64,000 nucleotides of DNA from CAIQPV01 sp963719855 (GTDB taxonomy: Bacteria; Pseudomonadota; Gammaproteobacteria; Burkholderiales; Gallionellaceae): NCBI GenBank assembly GCA_963719855.1, contig CAVRDK010000004.1, forward strand, positions 558,001 through 622,000. The letters are read 5' to 3'. Below are positions 17,471 to 24,914 of this stretch, piece by piece (position 1 is the stretch's first letter; every line of letters starts with the position of its first letter). The translations under genes and the position numbers were made by a program. Under the pieces are notes generated by a model that searched no databases, was not told the origin of the DNA, and saw nothing but the letters and a program-made list of their open reading frames with translations.

Positions 17471-18499
17471 TTAGTACAGGTCATCATCATTATCCGCTGA
17501 CGGGCTATGCCCGTGGTGGGAGTACCATGCACCCTGCTTGATGCCCAAGCACTCCACAGGCTTGTACCAGCTTTGCTCTGGGCGGAGTTCGTTTAGAAGT
17601 TGGTTGTGCGTAGACCATATCAAGTCGGGCTTCCACCACGGCACAGCCTCCTGCTCTATTCTTGCAAGTATTGAGTCCCGGGCAGTTTTGTTCCTGACGG
17701 CTTCATGCAGTCCAAGGTGTTTGATAAGACCAGACAACTTGGGGTCATTCCGCTCGTTAGCTATCTGTTGCAGCTTGCGGTACTCCACTGCAACAAAGTG
17801 CTGAAAAGGGTTTGACAAATCGCCTTCAACCAAGCGCTGAAGCTGCAAAACTTTGGGGTTGATACGCACTTCTATGCGTGACTTCGGTTCCAACTCTTTC
17901 AGTTGTCGCGACTTGTTGTACAGCACACATAGCAAAGGTGCTGTCTTCGCACCACAAAATGTCATGCCATGTTTGTCAAGATGGTATGACCTACGCCCTT
18001 TGTCAATCAGAACTAGCTGGTCTGTTTCAACGCCGTGGACATCAACGAAAAACTCAGCGTGACGAACTACACCCCTCGTGTATAGCTCATCGTACCCGTA
18101 GTCGAATGACATGCCCAACATCCACTGTAATTCCAACCATTGGTCTTGCGATAGCTTGGCTGGGTTGAACTCGATATTGTTAACACCATTGCCATGCATG
18201 AAACCCGACAGGTGGTTACAAAGACGTTTCTTGTCGATATGGGACAGGACAACACGTCTCTGTAAGTCTTTATTCTTTGTGTAGCTGGGTAGGTATGGGT
18301 ACCCGTGTTCGATTACAAACCGTATGTGGTGCAATTCCTTGACAAACGCACCCTGTATTGCAGCAATGTTAGCCAGAAACTCTGGGGTCTGTGGTTGCTG
18401 CTGCTCTTTCTTGGACAGCCTTCTATATTTTATCCCGACCACAGTTCTATCAAGACCAAATATTAGGTTCGTCCCCTCTACGTTTCCCTCGATTTTCAT
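17471..18499 (-). CDS. Putative replication initiation protein of the island
   Basis: About 342 residues from ATG 18499 (ribosome site GAGAG), or 359 if a TTG at 18550 is used. Blocks resembling phage/plasmid replication proteins of the rolling-circle II/X or RstA type are present: RHAEFFVDVHGVETDQLVLI, KGRRSYHLDKHGMTFCGAKT with LLCVLYNKSRQLKE, and SRIEVRINPKVLQLQRLV. I could not locate a clear catalytic tyrosine motif, so the mechanism is uncertain. It lies between the AlpA-like gene and the terminase-like gene, all on the same strand, as in small satellite-type elements. A 10-bp inverted repeat 80 bases upstream may be its operator or origin. Confidence 0.55.
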   Translation of the reverse strand: MKIEGNVEGTNLIFGLDRTVVGIKYRRLSKKEQQQPQTPEFLANIAAIQGAFVKELHHIRFVIEHGYPYLPSYTKNKDLQRRVVLSHIDKKRLCNHLSGFMHGNGVNNIEFNPAKLSQDQWLELQWMLGMSFDYGYDELYTRGVVRHAEFFVDVHGVETDQLVLIDKGRRSYHLDKHGMTFCGAKTAPLLCVLYNKSRQLKELEPKSRIEVRINPKVLQLQRLVEGDLSNPFQHFVAVEYRKLQQIANERNDPKLSGLIKHLGLHEAVRNKTARDSILARIEQEAVPWWKPDLIWSTHNQLLNELRPEQSWYKPVECLGIKQGAWYSHHGHSPSADNDDDLY

Positions 18500-18579
18500 G
18501 GTATCTCTCAGAACATATAAAGGATATTTTCTTAAGCTCGGGTTAATCAATGTGGGTTGCTGAAGCCACTTGGAGGGGA

Positions 18580-18613
18580 ACCCCTACTGACAAAATTACC
18601 AGCCAGTAGGGGT
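18580..18613. repeat. Inverted repeat upstream of the replication gene
   Basis: ACCCCTACTG (18580–18589) and CAGTAGGGGT (18604–18613), exact 10-bp arms with a 14-base spacer, between the AlpA-like and replication genes. Candidate operator or replication origin. Confidence 0.55.
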
Positions 18614-18618
18614 GCAAG

Positions 18619-18831
18619 TTAAAGAAACGCCCGTATCGTAGGTGGGTAGTAGTAGGGCATCTTCCCATCGTAGCCGTCTGGCTTCGGGTAACGTCCTGAC
18701 TTTACGCCAGAATAATATGTTGATTTGGAAACGCTGAGTAACTTGCGGAACTGGGAAACACGGACGCGGCTGCGGTCATACAGCGGGTCTGCATGCGGTA
18801 GCCCTAGGGCTGGATTGGATATGTCGGACAT
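18619..18831 (-). CDS. AlpA-like excisionase/transcriptional regulator
   Basis: 70 residues. RVRVSQFRKLLSVSKSTYYS and SGRYPKPDGYDGKMPYYYPP match the small winged-helix AlpA/MerR-like proteins that choose between integration and excision of P4-like elements (the pattern K-x-T-x-Y-x2-V-x2-G-x-F/Y-P). It sits two genes from a P4-type integrase, which supports the call. Ends with RAFL close to the replication gene's upstream inverted repeat. Confidence 0.65.
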   Translation of the reverse strand: MSDISNPALGLPHADPLYDRSRVRVSQFRKLLSVSKSTYYSGVKSGRYPKPDGYDGKMPYYYPPTIRAFL

Positions 18832-19172
18832 GACGGTACCTCTAAAAATGTACGTGAAAAAGCCGCCTAGTTAGGATTCAATGGATGCCCAAATGACGGC
18901 TCCCGATTTGACCCCTACCTAGACGGCTCCAACATTCAGAGTGTCCCCGCCTCAGTGCGGAACTGCTGGCTCGTTGTCCTAATTTGTACTAATGTCCGTG
19001 GCGGGCACCATGTCTCCCGCCTATGACCTAATAATTGTCTACCAAGGCGGACTGCATTGCCCCGCCTGAGACTTTTGTAATAGTGCGCCTTACCAGCTAA
19101 TGTTGTCAAATACTTTTACGCTAGATGGGGCGAATTGTTGTGCTTTCGACTTTACTGAATTCTAGCTGTCAG
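18832..19172. other. Intergenic region of the island with repeated CCGCCT motifs
   Basis: No gene seen. CCCGCCT or its complement AGGCGG occurs several times (about 18947, 19017, 19044, 19059), together with GGCGGGCACC. It may hold regulator or integrase-binding sites. Nothing more can be supported. Confidence 0.4.
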
Positions 19173-20399
19173 TTATGCCGCCTGCCTAAAATTTGCACGT
19201 ATAACTGTTGCTTCACTGGCAACGCTGTCCAACATGTCCGCCCAATACTGCAATATCTCTCCGCGCATGGGTTTGTAGTCATTGTTGTTATAAACACCCG
19301 CCATTCCTCGTATTTTATGCGCCAGTACAGCTTCAATTGCTTCAGCGGGGAATTTGCCTAAGCTGTTAAGGAAGGTTGATACGGTGTGTCGGTGGTCATG
19401 TATAAGATAATCAGCAATTCCCCCGGCAGCGCAAGCGGCTCGATGCGGCTCACCTAAATTGTTGCCGTTCATAAACCGCTTTGGGTTCGTAGGCATGGGG
19501 AATACCCACTCGCTACCACAACCAAGGTATCTCAACTCGTTGAATATATCGACAGCTTGTCTGGGCAGCAACATCGAATGTTCGCGTTTACCTTTCATTC
19601 TCCCCTTCGGGATAGTCCACTCTGTCCCATCATCGGAGAACTCGTTCCAATTTGCACCGCATAATTCATTTAAACGCAGGCCTAACATTAGCAGCAGGTG
19701 CAGTCCGAGCTTGTAACCACGATAAGTCGAGGACTGATAAACCAGTGTCAGGTACCGTTTAATTTCTGGAGTTGACATGTACCTATCGCGTTTTTTGTTC
19801 TTTCCCACCCCTTTAGCTTGAATCGCAGCCGCTGGGTTGAACTCACAAATGTCCTGCTCAATTGCCCAAACATAGATATGCCGCAAAGCACGCAGCAAGC
19901 CTATAGCGGTGGCTTCACCACTGGTTTCACGCTTCATCATCAGCAGGGCGCGTATTTCTGCCTTGGTTATGGCCTCCATCGGTTTATCGCCGAGAATGGG
20001 AACAAGATGCAGGTTGATAAAACCCCATCTTTTGTCGGGTGCTTTCCAATGAATGGGTAGCCATTCTTGACGGTACTTTTCCGCCACGCTTGCAAAATTC
20101 AGTCTCGTATCAATAGGAGGCATTGCTGCCAAAGCCTGATGCGCAAGCTGCTGTTTCGGGCTTACCCCTGTTTTTTCAAACTCCAGTTTTAGCTTGCTAT
20201 GGGTTGCCCGTGCTTCGGATGCAGATATGGCTGGATAGCTACCGAGGTCGAATCGTTCCTTTTTCCCGTTAAGCAGATATTCGTACCGCCATACCTTTTT
20301 TCCTTTGGCTCGAACCAGCAAAGACAGTCCTCCGGCGTCAACTTTCTGGTAGTCCTTACCTGTTGCTTTGAAAGCCTCAATTTCCCTAACAGTCAGCAT
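19173..20399 (-). CDS. P4-type tyrosine integrase
   Basis: About 408 residues. The N-terminal DUF4102-like arm-binding domain (KVDAGGLSLLVRAKGKKVWR, FDLGSYPAISASEARATHSK) is followed by the core-binding domain. The catalytic domain has Arg in LLMLGLRLNELCGANW (near residue 255), Lys in IPKGRMKGKREH, the HDHRH region of DYLIHDHRHTVSTFLNSLG, then VLAHKIRG and the nucleophile Tyr in AGVYNNNDY. Active residues are all present. Start ATG 20399 has GGGGA upstream; the frame extends to 20423. The gene begins 110 bases from the glnA terminator, so one attachment end probably lies there. Confidence 0.9.
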   Translation of the reverse strand: MLTVREIEAFKATGKDYQKVDAGGLSLLVRAKGKKVWRYEYLLNGKKERFDLGSYPAISASEARATHSKLKLEFEKTGVSPKQQLAHQALAAMPPIDTRLNFASVAEKYRQEWLPIHWKAPDKRWGFINLHLVPILGDKPMEAITKAEIRALLMMKRETSGEATAIGLLRALRHIYVWAIEQDICEFNPAAAIQAKGVGKNKKRDRYMSTPEIKRYLTLVYQSSTYRGYKLGLHLLLMLGLRLNELCGANWNEFSDDGTEWTIPKGRMKGKREHSMLLPRQAVDIFNELRYLGCGSEWVFPMPTNPKRFMNGNNLGEPHRAACAAGGIADYLIHDHRHTVSTFLNSLGKFPAEAIEAVLAHKIRGMAGVYNNNDYKPMRGEILQYWADMLDSVASEATVIRANFRQAA

Positions 20400-20509
20400 A
20401 TGTTCCCCACGATTACTTGTCACCCCTCGGTTGAAAATATCATTCGTGGGGTATTCGTGGGGACTTTATAGCAGGATGCAGGAGAAATGTCTAGGACTAT
20501 AACGGACAT

Positions 20510-20550
20510 AAAAAAGCAGGAACTCTGTTTTTATTAGAGTTTCCTGCCTT
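20510..20550 (-). terminator. Rho-independent terminator after glnA
   Basis: Hairpin GCAGGAAACTCT/AGAGTTCCTGC on the reverse strand followed by TTTTTTA. A T-run also follows on the forward strand, so it may act both ways. Located 40–80 bases beyond the glnA stop. Confidence 0.8.
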
Positions 20551-20590
20551 TTTCAGGACTTCCTCGGAAGCCCTCGAACTACCTATAAAA

Positions 20591-22012
20591 TTACAGGCTA
20601 TAGTACATGTCGTACTCGATCGGGTGCGTGGTCATGCGGAAGCGGGTGACTTCTTCATTCTTCAGTTCGATGTAGGCATCGATCATCTCGTTGGAGAACA
20701 CGCCGCCACGGGTCAGGAACTCGCGATCCTTGTCCAGCGCCGCCAATGCCTCTTCGAGACTGGAGCATACTGTTGGGATCTTTGCGTCCTCTTCCGGTGG
20801 CAAATCATACAGGTTCTTGTCGGCAGCATCGCCGGGATGAATCTTGTTTTGTATGCCGTCCAGACCGGCCATCATCAAGGCGGTGAAAGCCAGATAAGGG
20901 TTGGCGGTCGGATCCGGGAAGCGTACTTCGATACGGCGTGCCTTGTCGCTCTGCACGAAAGGAATGCGGATCGAGGCTGAGCGGTTGCGTGCCGAGTAAG
21001 CCAGTTTAACCGGGGCTTCGAAGCCCGGAACCAGACGCTTGTAGGAGTTGGTGCCGGGGTTGGTGATAGCATTCAGCGCCTTGGCGTGCTTGATGATGCC
21101 GCCGATGTAATACAGCGCCATCTCGGACAGCCCGGCATAGCCGTTGCCCGCAAACAGGTTCTTGCCGTTTTTCCAGATGGACTGGTGCACGTGCATGCCT
21201 GAACCGTTGTCGCCGACGATTGGCTTGGGCATGAAGGTCGCGGTCTTGCCGTACTGGTGAGCAACGTTATGTACCACGTATTTCAGTTTCTGAGTCTGGT
21301 CTGCGCGTTTTACCAGCGTGTCGAATTTGGTGCCGATCTCGCACTGTCCGGCAGTTGCCACTTCGTGGTGATGAACTTCGACGGGCACGCCGATCTCTTC
21401 CAGCGCCAGACACATGGCGGAGCGGATGTCTTGCAGCGAATCAACCGGGGGAACAGGGAAATAGCCACCCTTGACGGTGGGGCGGTGACCGGTGTTGCCG
21501 CCATCGAATTTTTCTGCGGAGGACCAAGCGGCTTCTTCGGAATTCACTTTGCAGAAGCAGCCGGACATATCCACTTGCCAGTTCACAGAGTCGAAAATGA
21601 AGAATTCTGGTTCAGGGCCGAAGTAGGCCGCATCGCCCAAGCCGCTGCTTTTTAGATAGGCTTCGGCGCGCTTGGCGATAGAGCGCGGATCGCGGTCATA
21701 ACCCTTGCCATCGGAAGGCTCGATCACGTCGCAGGTCATCACCAGCGTGGTTTCGTCCATGAACGGATCAACGAAAGCGGAGTCCGGGTCGGCCATCAAC
21801 AACATGTCCGATGCCTGTATACCCTTCCATCCAGCGATGGAAGATCCGTCGAAGGCATGGCCATTGTCGAACCAGTCATTGCTATCCAACACCACATGCG
21901 CGGGAATGGAAACGTGCTGTTCTTTACCACGGGTATCGGTAAAACGCAGGTCAACGAATTTAATTTCATTGTCTTTGATTAACTTTACAACATCAGCTGC
22001 CGACTTCGACAT
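20591..22012 (-). CDS. glnA: Glutamine synthetase, type I
   Basis: 473 residues, the normal length of GSI-beta. It joins ammonia to glutamate. Signatures: FDGSSIAGWKGIQASDMLLM near residue 50, active-site PEPEFFIFD, KGGYFPVPPVD, GNGSGMH-type DNGSGMHVHQSIWKNGKN near 265–285, and NRSASIRIP. The adenylylation site is in the conserved region near residue 395–400 (KNLYDLPPEE, Tyr). Start ATG 22012 (GGGGAG eight bases upstream) is favoured over a longer frame to 22045. It stands alone with its own terminator and with sigma-54 and NtrC sites upstream, so expression should rise in nitrogen limitation. Confidence 0.96.
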   Translation of the reverse strand: MSKSAADVVKLIKDNEIKFVDLRFTDTRGKEQHVSIPAHVVLDSNDWFDNGHAFDGSSIAGWKGIQASDMLLMADPDSAFVDPFMDETTLVMTCDVIEPSDGKGYDRDPRSIAKRAEAYLKSSGLGDAAYFGPEPEFFIFDSVNWQVDMSGCFCKVNSEEAAWSSAEKFDGGNTGHRPTVKGGYFPVPPVDSLQDIRSAMCLALEEIGVPVEVHHHEVATAGQCEIGTKFDTLVKRADQTQKLKYVVHNVAHQYGKTATFMPKPIVGDNGSGMHVHQSIWKNGKNLFAGNGYAGLSEMALYYIGGIIKHAKALNAITNPGTNSYKRLVPGFEAPVKLAYSARNRSASIRIPFVQSDKARRIEVRFPDPTANPYLAFTALMMAGLDGIQNKIHPGDAADKNLYDLPPEEDAKIPTVCSSLEEALAALDKDREFLTRGGVFSNEMIDAYIELKNEEVTRFRMTTHPIEYDMYYSL

Positions 22013-22092
22013 AACTCTCTCCCCTAAACGTAACGACTGCATCAAAAAATAAACTGGCCAGAAATGACAAACTAAAACTCAGGTGTGGTTTT

Positions 22093-22108
22093 AGCAGGAA
22101 ACATGCCA
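22093..22108 (-). promoter_or_regulatory. glnA: Sigma-54 promoter of glnA
   Basis: Reverse strand TGGCATGTTTCCTGCT, against consensus TGGCACG-N4-TTGC(A/T); the invariant GG and GC have the exact 10-base spacing. It would start transcription about 70 bases before the glnA ATG. Confidence 0.7.
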
Positions 22109-22202
22109 CCGCTTCCCGTCACCAAGTTGTGCATTTTGCCATACTCATTCGGATAAATGGATAAAAATATACGCCCTGAAGTGGGGCGCAGGTTTTTTGC
22201 CC

Positions 22203-22217
22203 GCACCATTCTTGTGC
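22203..22217. promoter_or_regulatory. NtrC-binding site upstream of glnA
   Basis: GCAC-CATTCTT-GTGC, a perfect GCAC-N7-GTGC box about 100 bases upstream of the sigma-54 promoter, the usual enhancer distance. Confidence 0.65.
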
Positions 22218-22455
22218 GTTGCTGCCGTACTGTTGGATGGCGCGGAAATAAGGATCGTCTGCCGTAATCTCGGCACACATCGTCGCGGTAGCGCCTCGAT
22301 TCTGGCGGAATCCTGATAAACCGTCGAATTGAGGAGCTGTGAGTATGTTCGTGGGTGTGATTTTTCAACCCAATTGGGATAGTATGCTACGCACTGAGCG
22401 GGATAACTCTGCCAGCTTGAACAATGAACATACAACGAAAGCATTAGGTAACTTT

Positions 22456-22908
22456 ATGGGTAAAATCACCGAGATTCTGAACGTCGCTCAACAACGCGCC
22501 AAGGAAATGAACCTGCCATATGAAGGCGCGTTACGACCGGAAGAAGCTTACGAAATCACGCAATCCGCACCCGGCGCCAAGCTGGTGGACGTGCGCACGC
22601 GCGCCGAACTGGACTGGGTGGGGCGCATCCCCGGCGCGGAGACAATCGAATGGATCATCTACCCCGGCATGAAAACCAATCCACATTTCACCACACAGCT
22701 AGAGCAATTGGTGGACAAGGAATCTCTGGTGATGTTCATCTGTCGCAACGGCGTCCGTTCGCACAGTGCCGCCATCGCCGCCACCCAAGCGGGATATGCC
22801 GATTGCTACAACGTGCTGGAAGGCTTCGAAGGCGAAAAGGATGCCGACAAACAACGCAACACGCTGAACGGCTGGCGCGTGGCGAAATTGCCTTGGGAGC
22901 AAAGTTAA
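22456..22908 (+). CDS. Rhodanese-domain sulfurtransferase
   Basis: 150 residues with a single rhodanese domain: PEEAYEITQSAPGAKLVDVR near residue 32, EWIIYPGMKTNPHF, and the active-site loop FICRNGVRSHSAA with the catalytic Cys near residue 100. The loop CRNGVRS fits sulfur-transfer rhodaneses. Start ATG 22456 begins the family N-terminus; the frame is open to 22339 but that part contains promoter-like DNA. It is divergent from glnA, sharing its upstream region, and is followed by a double-hairpin repeat. The in vivo sulfur acceptor is unknown. Confidence 0.85.
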   Translation: MGKITEILNVAQQRAKEMNLPYEGALRPEEAYEITQSAPGAKLVDVRTRAELDWVGRIPGAETIEWIIYPGMKTNPHFTTQLEQLVDKESLVMFICRNGVRSHSAAIAATQAGYADCYNVLEGFEGEKDADKQRNTLNGWRVAKLPWEQS

Positions 22909-22934
22909 ACCCTCAAGGCTCGTTAAGGCTAGTC

Positions 22935-23042
22935 TATCCCTTCCCCTTTGCAGGGGGAAGGTTAGGATGGGGGTAGAAGTGGCGAAAGGTACGCGTTTCT
23001 ACCCCCTCCCTAGCCCTCCCCCTGCGAGGGGGAGGGGATATT
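22935..23042. repeat. C-rich double-hairpin repeat (BIME-like)
   Basis: Hairpin CCCTTCCCC…GGGGGAAGG, then TTAGGATGGGGGTAG, a 22-base spacer, the complementary CTACCCCCTCCCTAG, and a second hairpin CCCTCCCCCTGCGAGGGGGA. The two halves are in inverted orientation and could also pair with each other. It lies between the convergent rhodanese and uppP genes. Confidence 0.8.
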
Positions 23043-23091
23043 GGCCTGATGGATTATCTGGGTTAAATTGAGCTTGCGATTAGCTACCAGC

Positions 23092-23952
23092 TCAAACGCC
23101 ATTCTGATGCAGCACAAAAACAATAACTGATGCTCCGAGGCAATATAGTCCAAACAACTGCCAGCGACCGCTCTCTAACCAGCTTGAAAGCCATTTAAGC
23201 GCCAGAAGTCCTGCTGCAAAACTAAATACCATACCCATGAGGCTGGGCATAAAAATTTGGGTCAGGTCAGCCATTGACGACGATGCGTGCTGCTCCTTTA
23301 GTAATCGCATGACCTCGCGCACAATAACAGGCGGGGTAAGCACCACTGCGAGAGCAAAACTGAACTCTTCTATTCTTCTCCTGGAAATACCCAATAGCAG
23401 CCCGGTAGAAATTGTCGCCCCAGAACGTGAGAAGCCGCGAAACGGCAGGCAAATGCCCTGCACTGCACCCACATAACAAGACTCCTTCAAGCCCAAGCCA
23501 CGCCCATATCTGGAAGCAGAGCGATTTTTAATTCCGGCATATAGAATCAACAAGCCTACTGTAGCAAGAGCCGCCGAGATCAGATTCATGTTCCCAAAAA
23601 GCTGCTCAATTTCCGCGTGTGGGGTATCCTTCATGAAGAATTTCTCAATCAGGGATTTCAGCGATAGCCCTACGATACCTGTCACCAAGGTCGCTGCAAC
23701 GATGAACTTAACCGAGTCCCAGAAAACCTTTTTTGAGGAAAAGAAACTCTCTTTCCACGACTTCCAAAAATAGAAAATAACCGCAAACATGGTGCCCGTG
23801 TGAAGCATAACCAACAGAAGCGTCATTTCCGGCGTGGTCGGATCAAGCCCCATCAGCTTTTCAGCCACAATTACGTGAGCAGAGCTTGATACCGGCAGAA
23901 GCTCGGCAGCCCCCTGAATAACGGCAAGCCCCAGTATTTGTAATAATGTCAT
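23092..23952 (-). CDS. uppP: Undecaprenyl-diphosphatase
   Basis: 286-residue inner-membrane BacA/UppP, which dephosphorylates undecaprenyl pyrophosphate so the lipid carrier for cell-wall synthesis can be reused. The two catalytic loops are present: GAAELLPVSSSAHV at residues 14–27 (Glu and Ser/His) and FRGFSRSGATISTGLLLGIS near 172–190 (Arg). The loop reads ELLPVSSS rather than the commoner EFLPISSS. About eight membrane segments. Start at 23952 gives the family N-terminus. It is convergent with the rhodanese gene. Confidence 0.93.
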   Translation of the reverse strand: MTLLQILGLAVIQGAAELLPVSSSAHVIVAEKLMGLDPTTPEMTLLLVMLHTGTMFAVIFYFWKSWKESFFSSKKVFWDSVKFIVAATLVTGIVGLSLKSLIEKFFMKDTPHAEIEQLFGNMNLISAALATVGLLILYAGIKNRSASRYGRGLGLKESCYVGAVQGICLPFRGFSRSGATISTGLLLGISRRRIEEFSFALAVVLTPPVIVREVMRLLKEQHASSSMADLTQIFMPSLMGMVFSFAAGLLALKWLSSWLESGRWQLFGLYCLGASVIVFVLHQNGV

Positions 23953-24042
23953 CTGATTAAATCCCGATCTGAATTCTTTGTCTCATGTGAACAGGCATGG
24001 CAAATATTCTGCCCATGATTGATGAAGCTTGCCATGCCTGTT

Positions 24043-24081
24043 TCCCCCTTCCCAACCTTCCCCCGCAAGCGGGGGAAGGGG
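24043..24081. repeat. Single C-rich hairpin repeat unit
   Basis: CCCCCTTCCCAACCTTCCCC, GCAAGC loop, then GGGGGAAGGGG. A single unit of the C-rich family, between uppP and the DUF1289 gene; probably also acts as a terminator. Confidence 0.65.
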
Positions 24082-24091
24082 CAAATGTTCG

Positions 24092-24313
24092 CTACGCGAA
24101 TTTCACGATTAACGATTGTTCCCACTGCTCCAGCGCAATGCGGCGATTCACCGCGCACCGCTCCTCTTCGCTCATCTGCGGCCAGCCAATGACCTCCTCC
24201 AGCGTGCGCTGGCAACTTCGGCATACATCGTCGCCCAAGGCCGTACTGCAATGGCCGGTACAGGGGCAATCGGTAGAAATCTCATGGGGAGAAAGCGGGG
24301 CGTGCAAGTGCAT
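24092..24313 (-). CDS. DUF1289 small cysteine-rich protein
   Basis: 73 residues. Pattern C-x-G-x-C…D-x-C-x-S-C-x-R-T: CPCTGHCSTALGDDVCRSCQ, then RTLEEVIGWPQMSEEERCAV. The four spaced cysteines suggest a small metal site. DUF1289 proteins are often found near oxidoreductase genes; no function is established from sequence. It ends ten bases from a C-rich hairpin that probably stops transcription. Confidence 0.88.
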   Translation of the reverse strand: MHLHAPLSPHEISTDCPCTGHCSTALGDDVCRSCQRTLEEVIGWPQMSEEERCAVNRRIALEQWEQSLIVKFA

Positions 24314-24428
24314 GGAGCGGAATTATACCTGCACATGTTCCGGTACGGTTCAGTCAGCGGATGCCCTTAAAAATCCATTGCCGAAGTTGTTTCACCAGCA
24401 GATTGCCTGACTTTGTTGCACCATCAGC

Positions 24429-24728
24429 CTACTTCGTGCAAAACACCTCGCGCATCATATCTACCAGTTTAATAGTGCGGGGATCGCCGATGCGGTAATA
24501 GACACGGTTGGCGTCCTTGCGCGTGGCGAGTACGCCCTTGTCGCGCAGGATGGCCAAGTGCTGCGAGATGTTGCTCTGTGAAGTGCCTACGTCGGTGACG
24601 ATGTCCTGCACGCTGACCTCCTTGTCGCCCAGTACACACAGTATTTTCAGGCGCAGGGGATGGGCGATGGCCTTGATTGCCTGCGAGGCTTGCAAAATAT
24701 CTTCGTCTTTATCTATTAGATTTGTCAT
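24429..24728 (-). CDS. ArsR-family transcriptional regulator
   Basis: 99 residues with the ArsR winged helix: IKAIAHPLRLKILCVLGDKE, recognition helix region VGTSQSNISQHLAILRDKGV, and wing ATRKDANRVYYRIGDP. It lacks the ELCVCDL metal-site motif of classic ArsR and has only one cysteine in the first helix region and one near the C-terminus (VFCTK), so it may sense redox or sulfide rather than arsenic (inference). It is divergent from gpmI with about 185 bases between. Confidence 0.88.
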   Translation of the reverse strand: MTNLIDKDEDILQASQAIKAIAHPLRLKILCVLGDKEVSVQDIVTDVGTSQSNISQHLAILRDKGVLATRKDANRVYYRIGDPRTIKLVDMMREVFCTK

Positions 24729-24914
24729 GTTTTCCTGTCACGCTTCCTGTTGATCCGGCGCTCAAATACCATGAACACCGTATTGCACTGAGACTATCAG
24801 CTTCGCTACGCTGTCTGTGACCGCACCGACAGTACGCTAGCTGCTTAAAAAATCGGCTAAAATGAATCTTACTGGAAAGATTAGCACTCCTTTATATTCT
24901 GATACAACTACTCT

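Noticed and set aside
15412..20502. 12-bp direct repeat CTAGGACTATAA at 15412 and 20491 as island attachment sites
   Set aside because: Matches of 12 bases are expected by chance many times in 64 kb. The left copy lies inside an open reading frame and leaves island-like genes outside, so it is not used as evidence.
22072..22444. Reverse-strand frames of 98–99 codons between glnA and the rhodanese gene
   Set aside because: They cover the sigma-54 promoter and NtrC site and have no ribosome site or family features.
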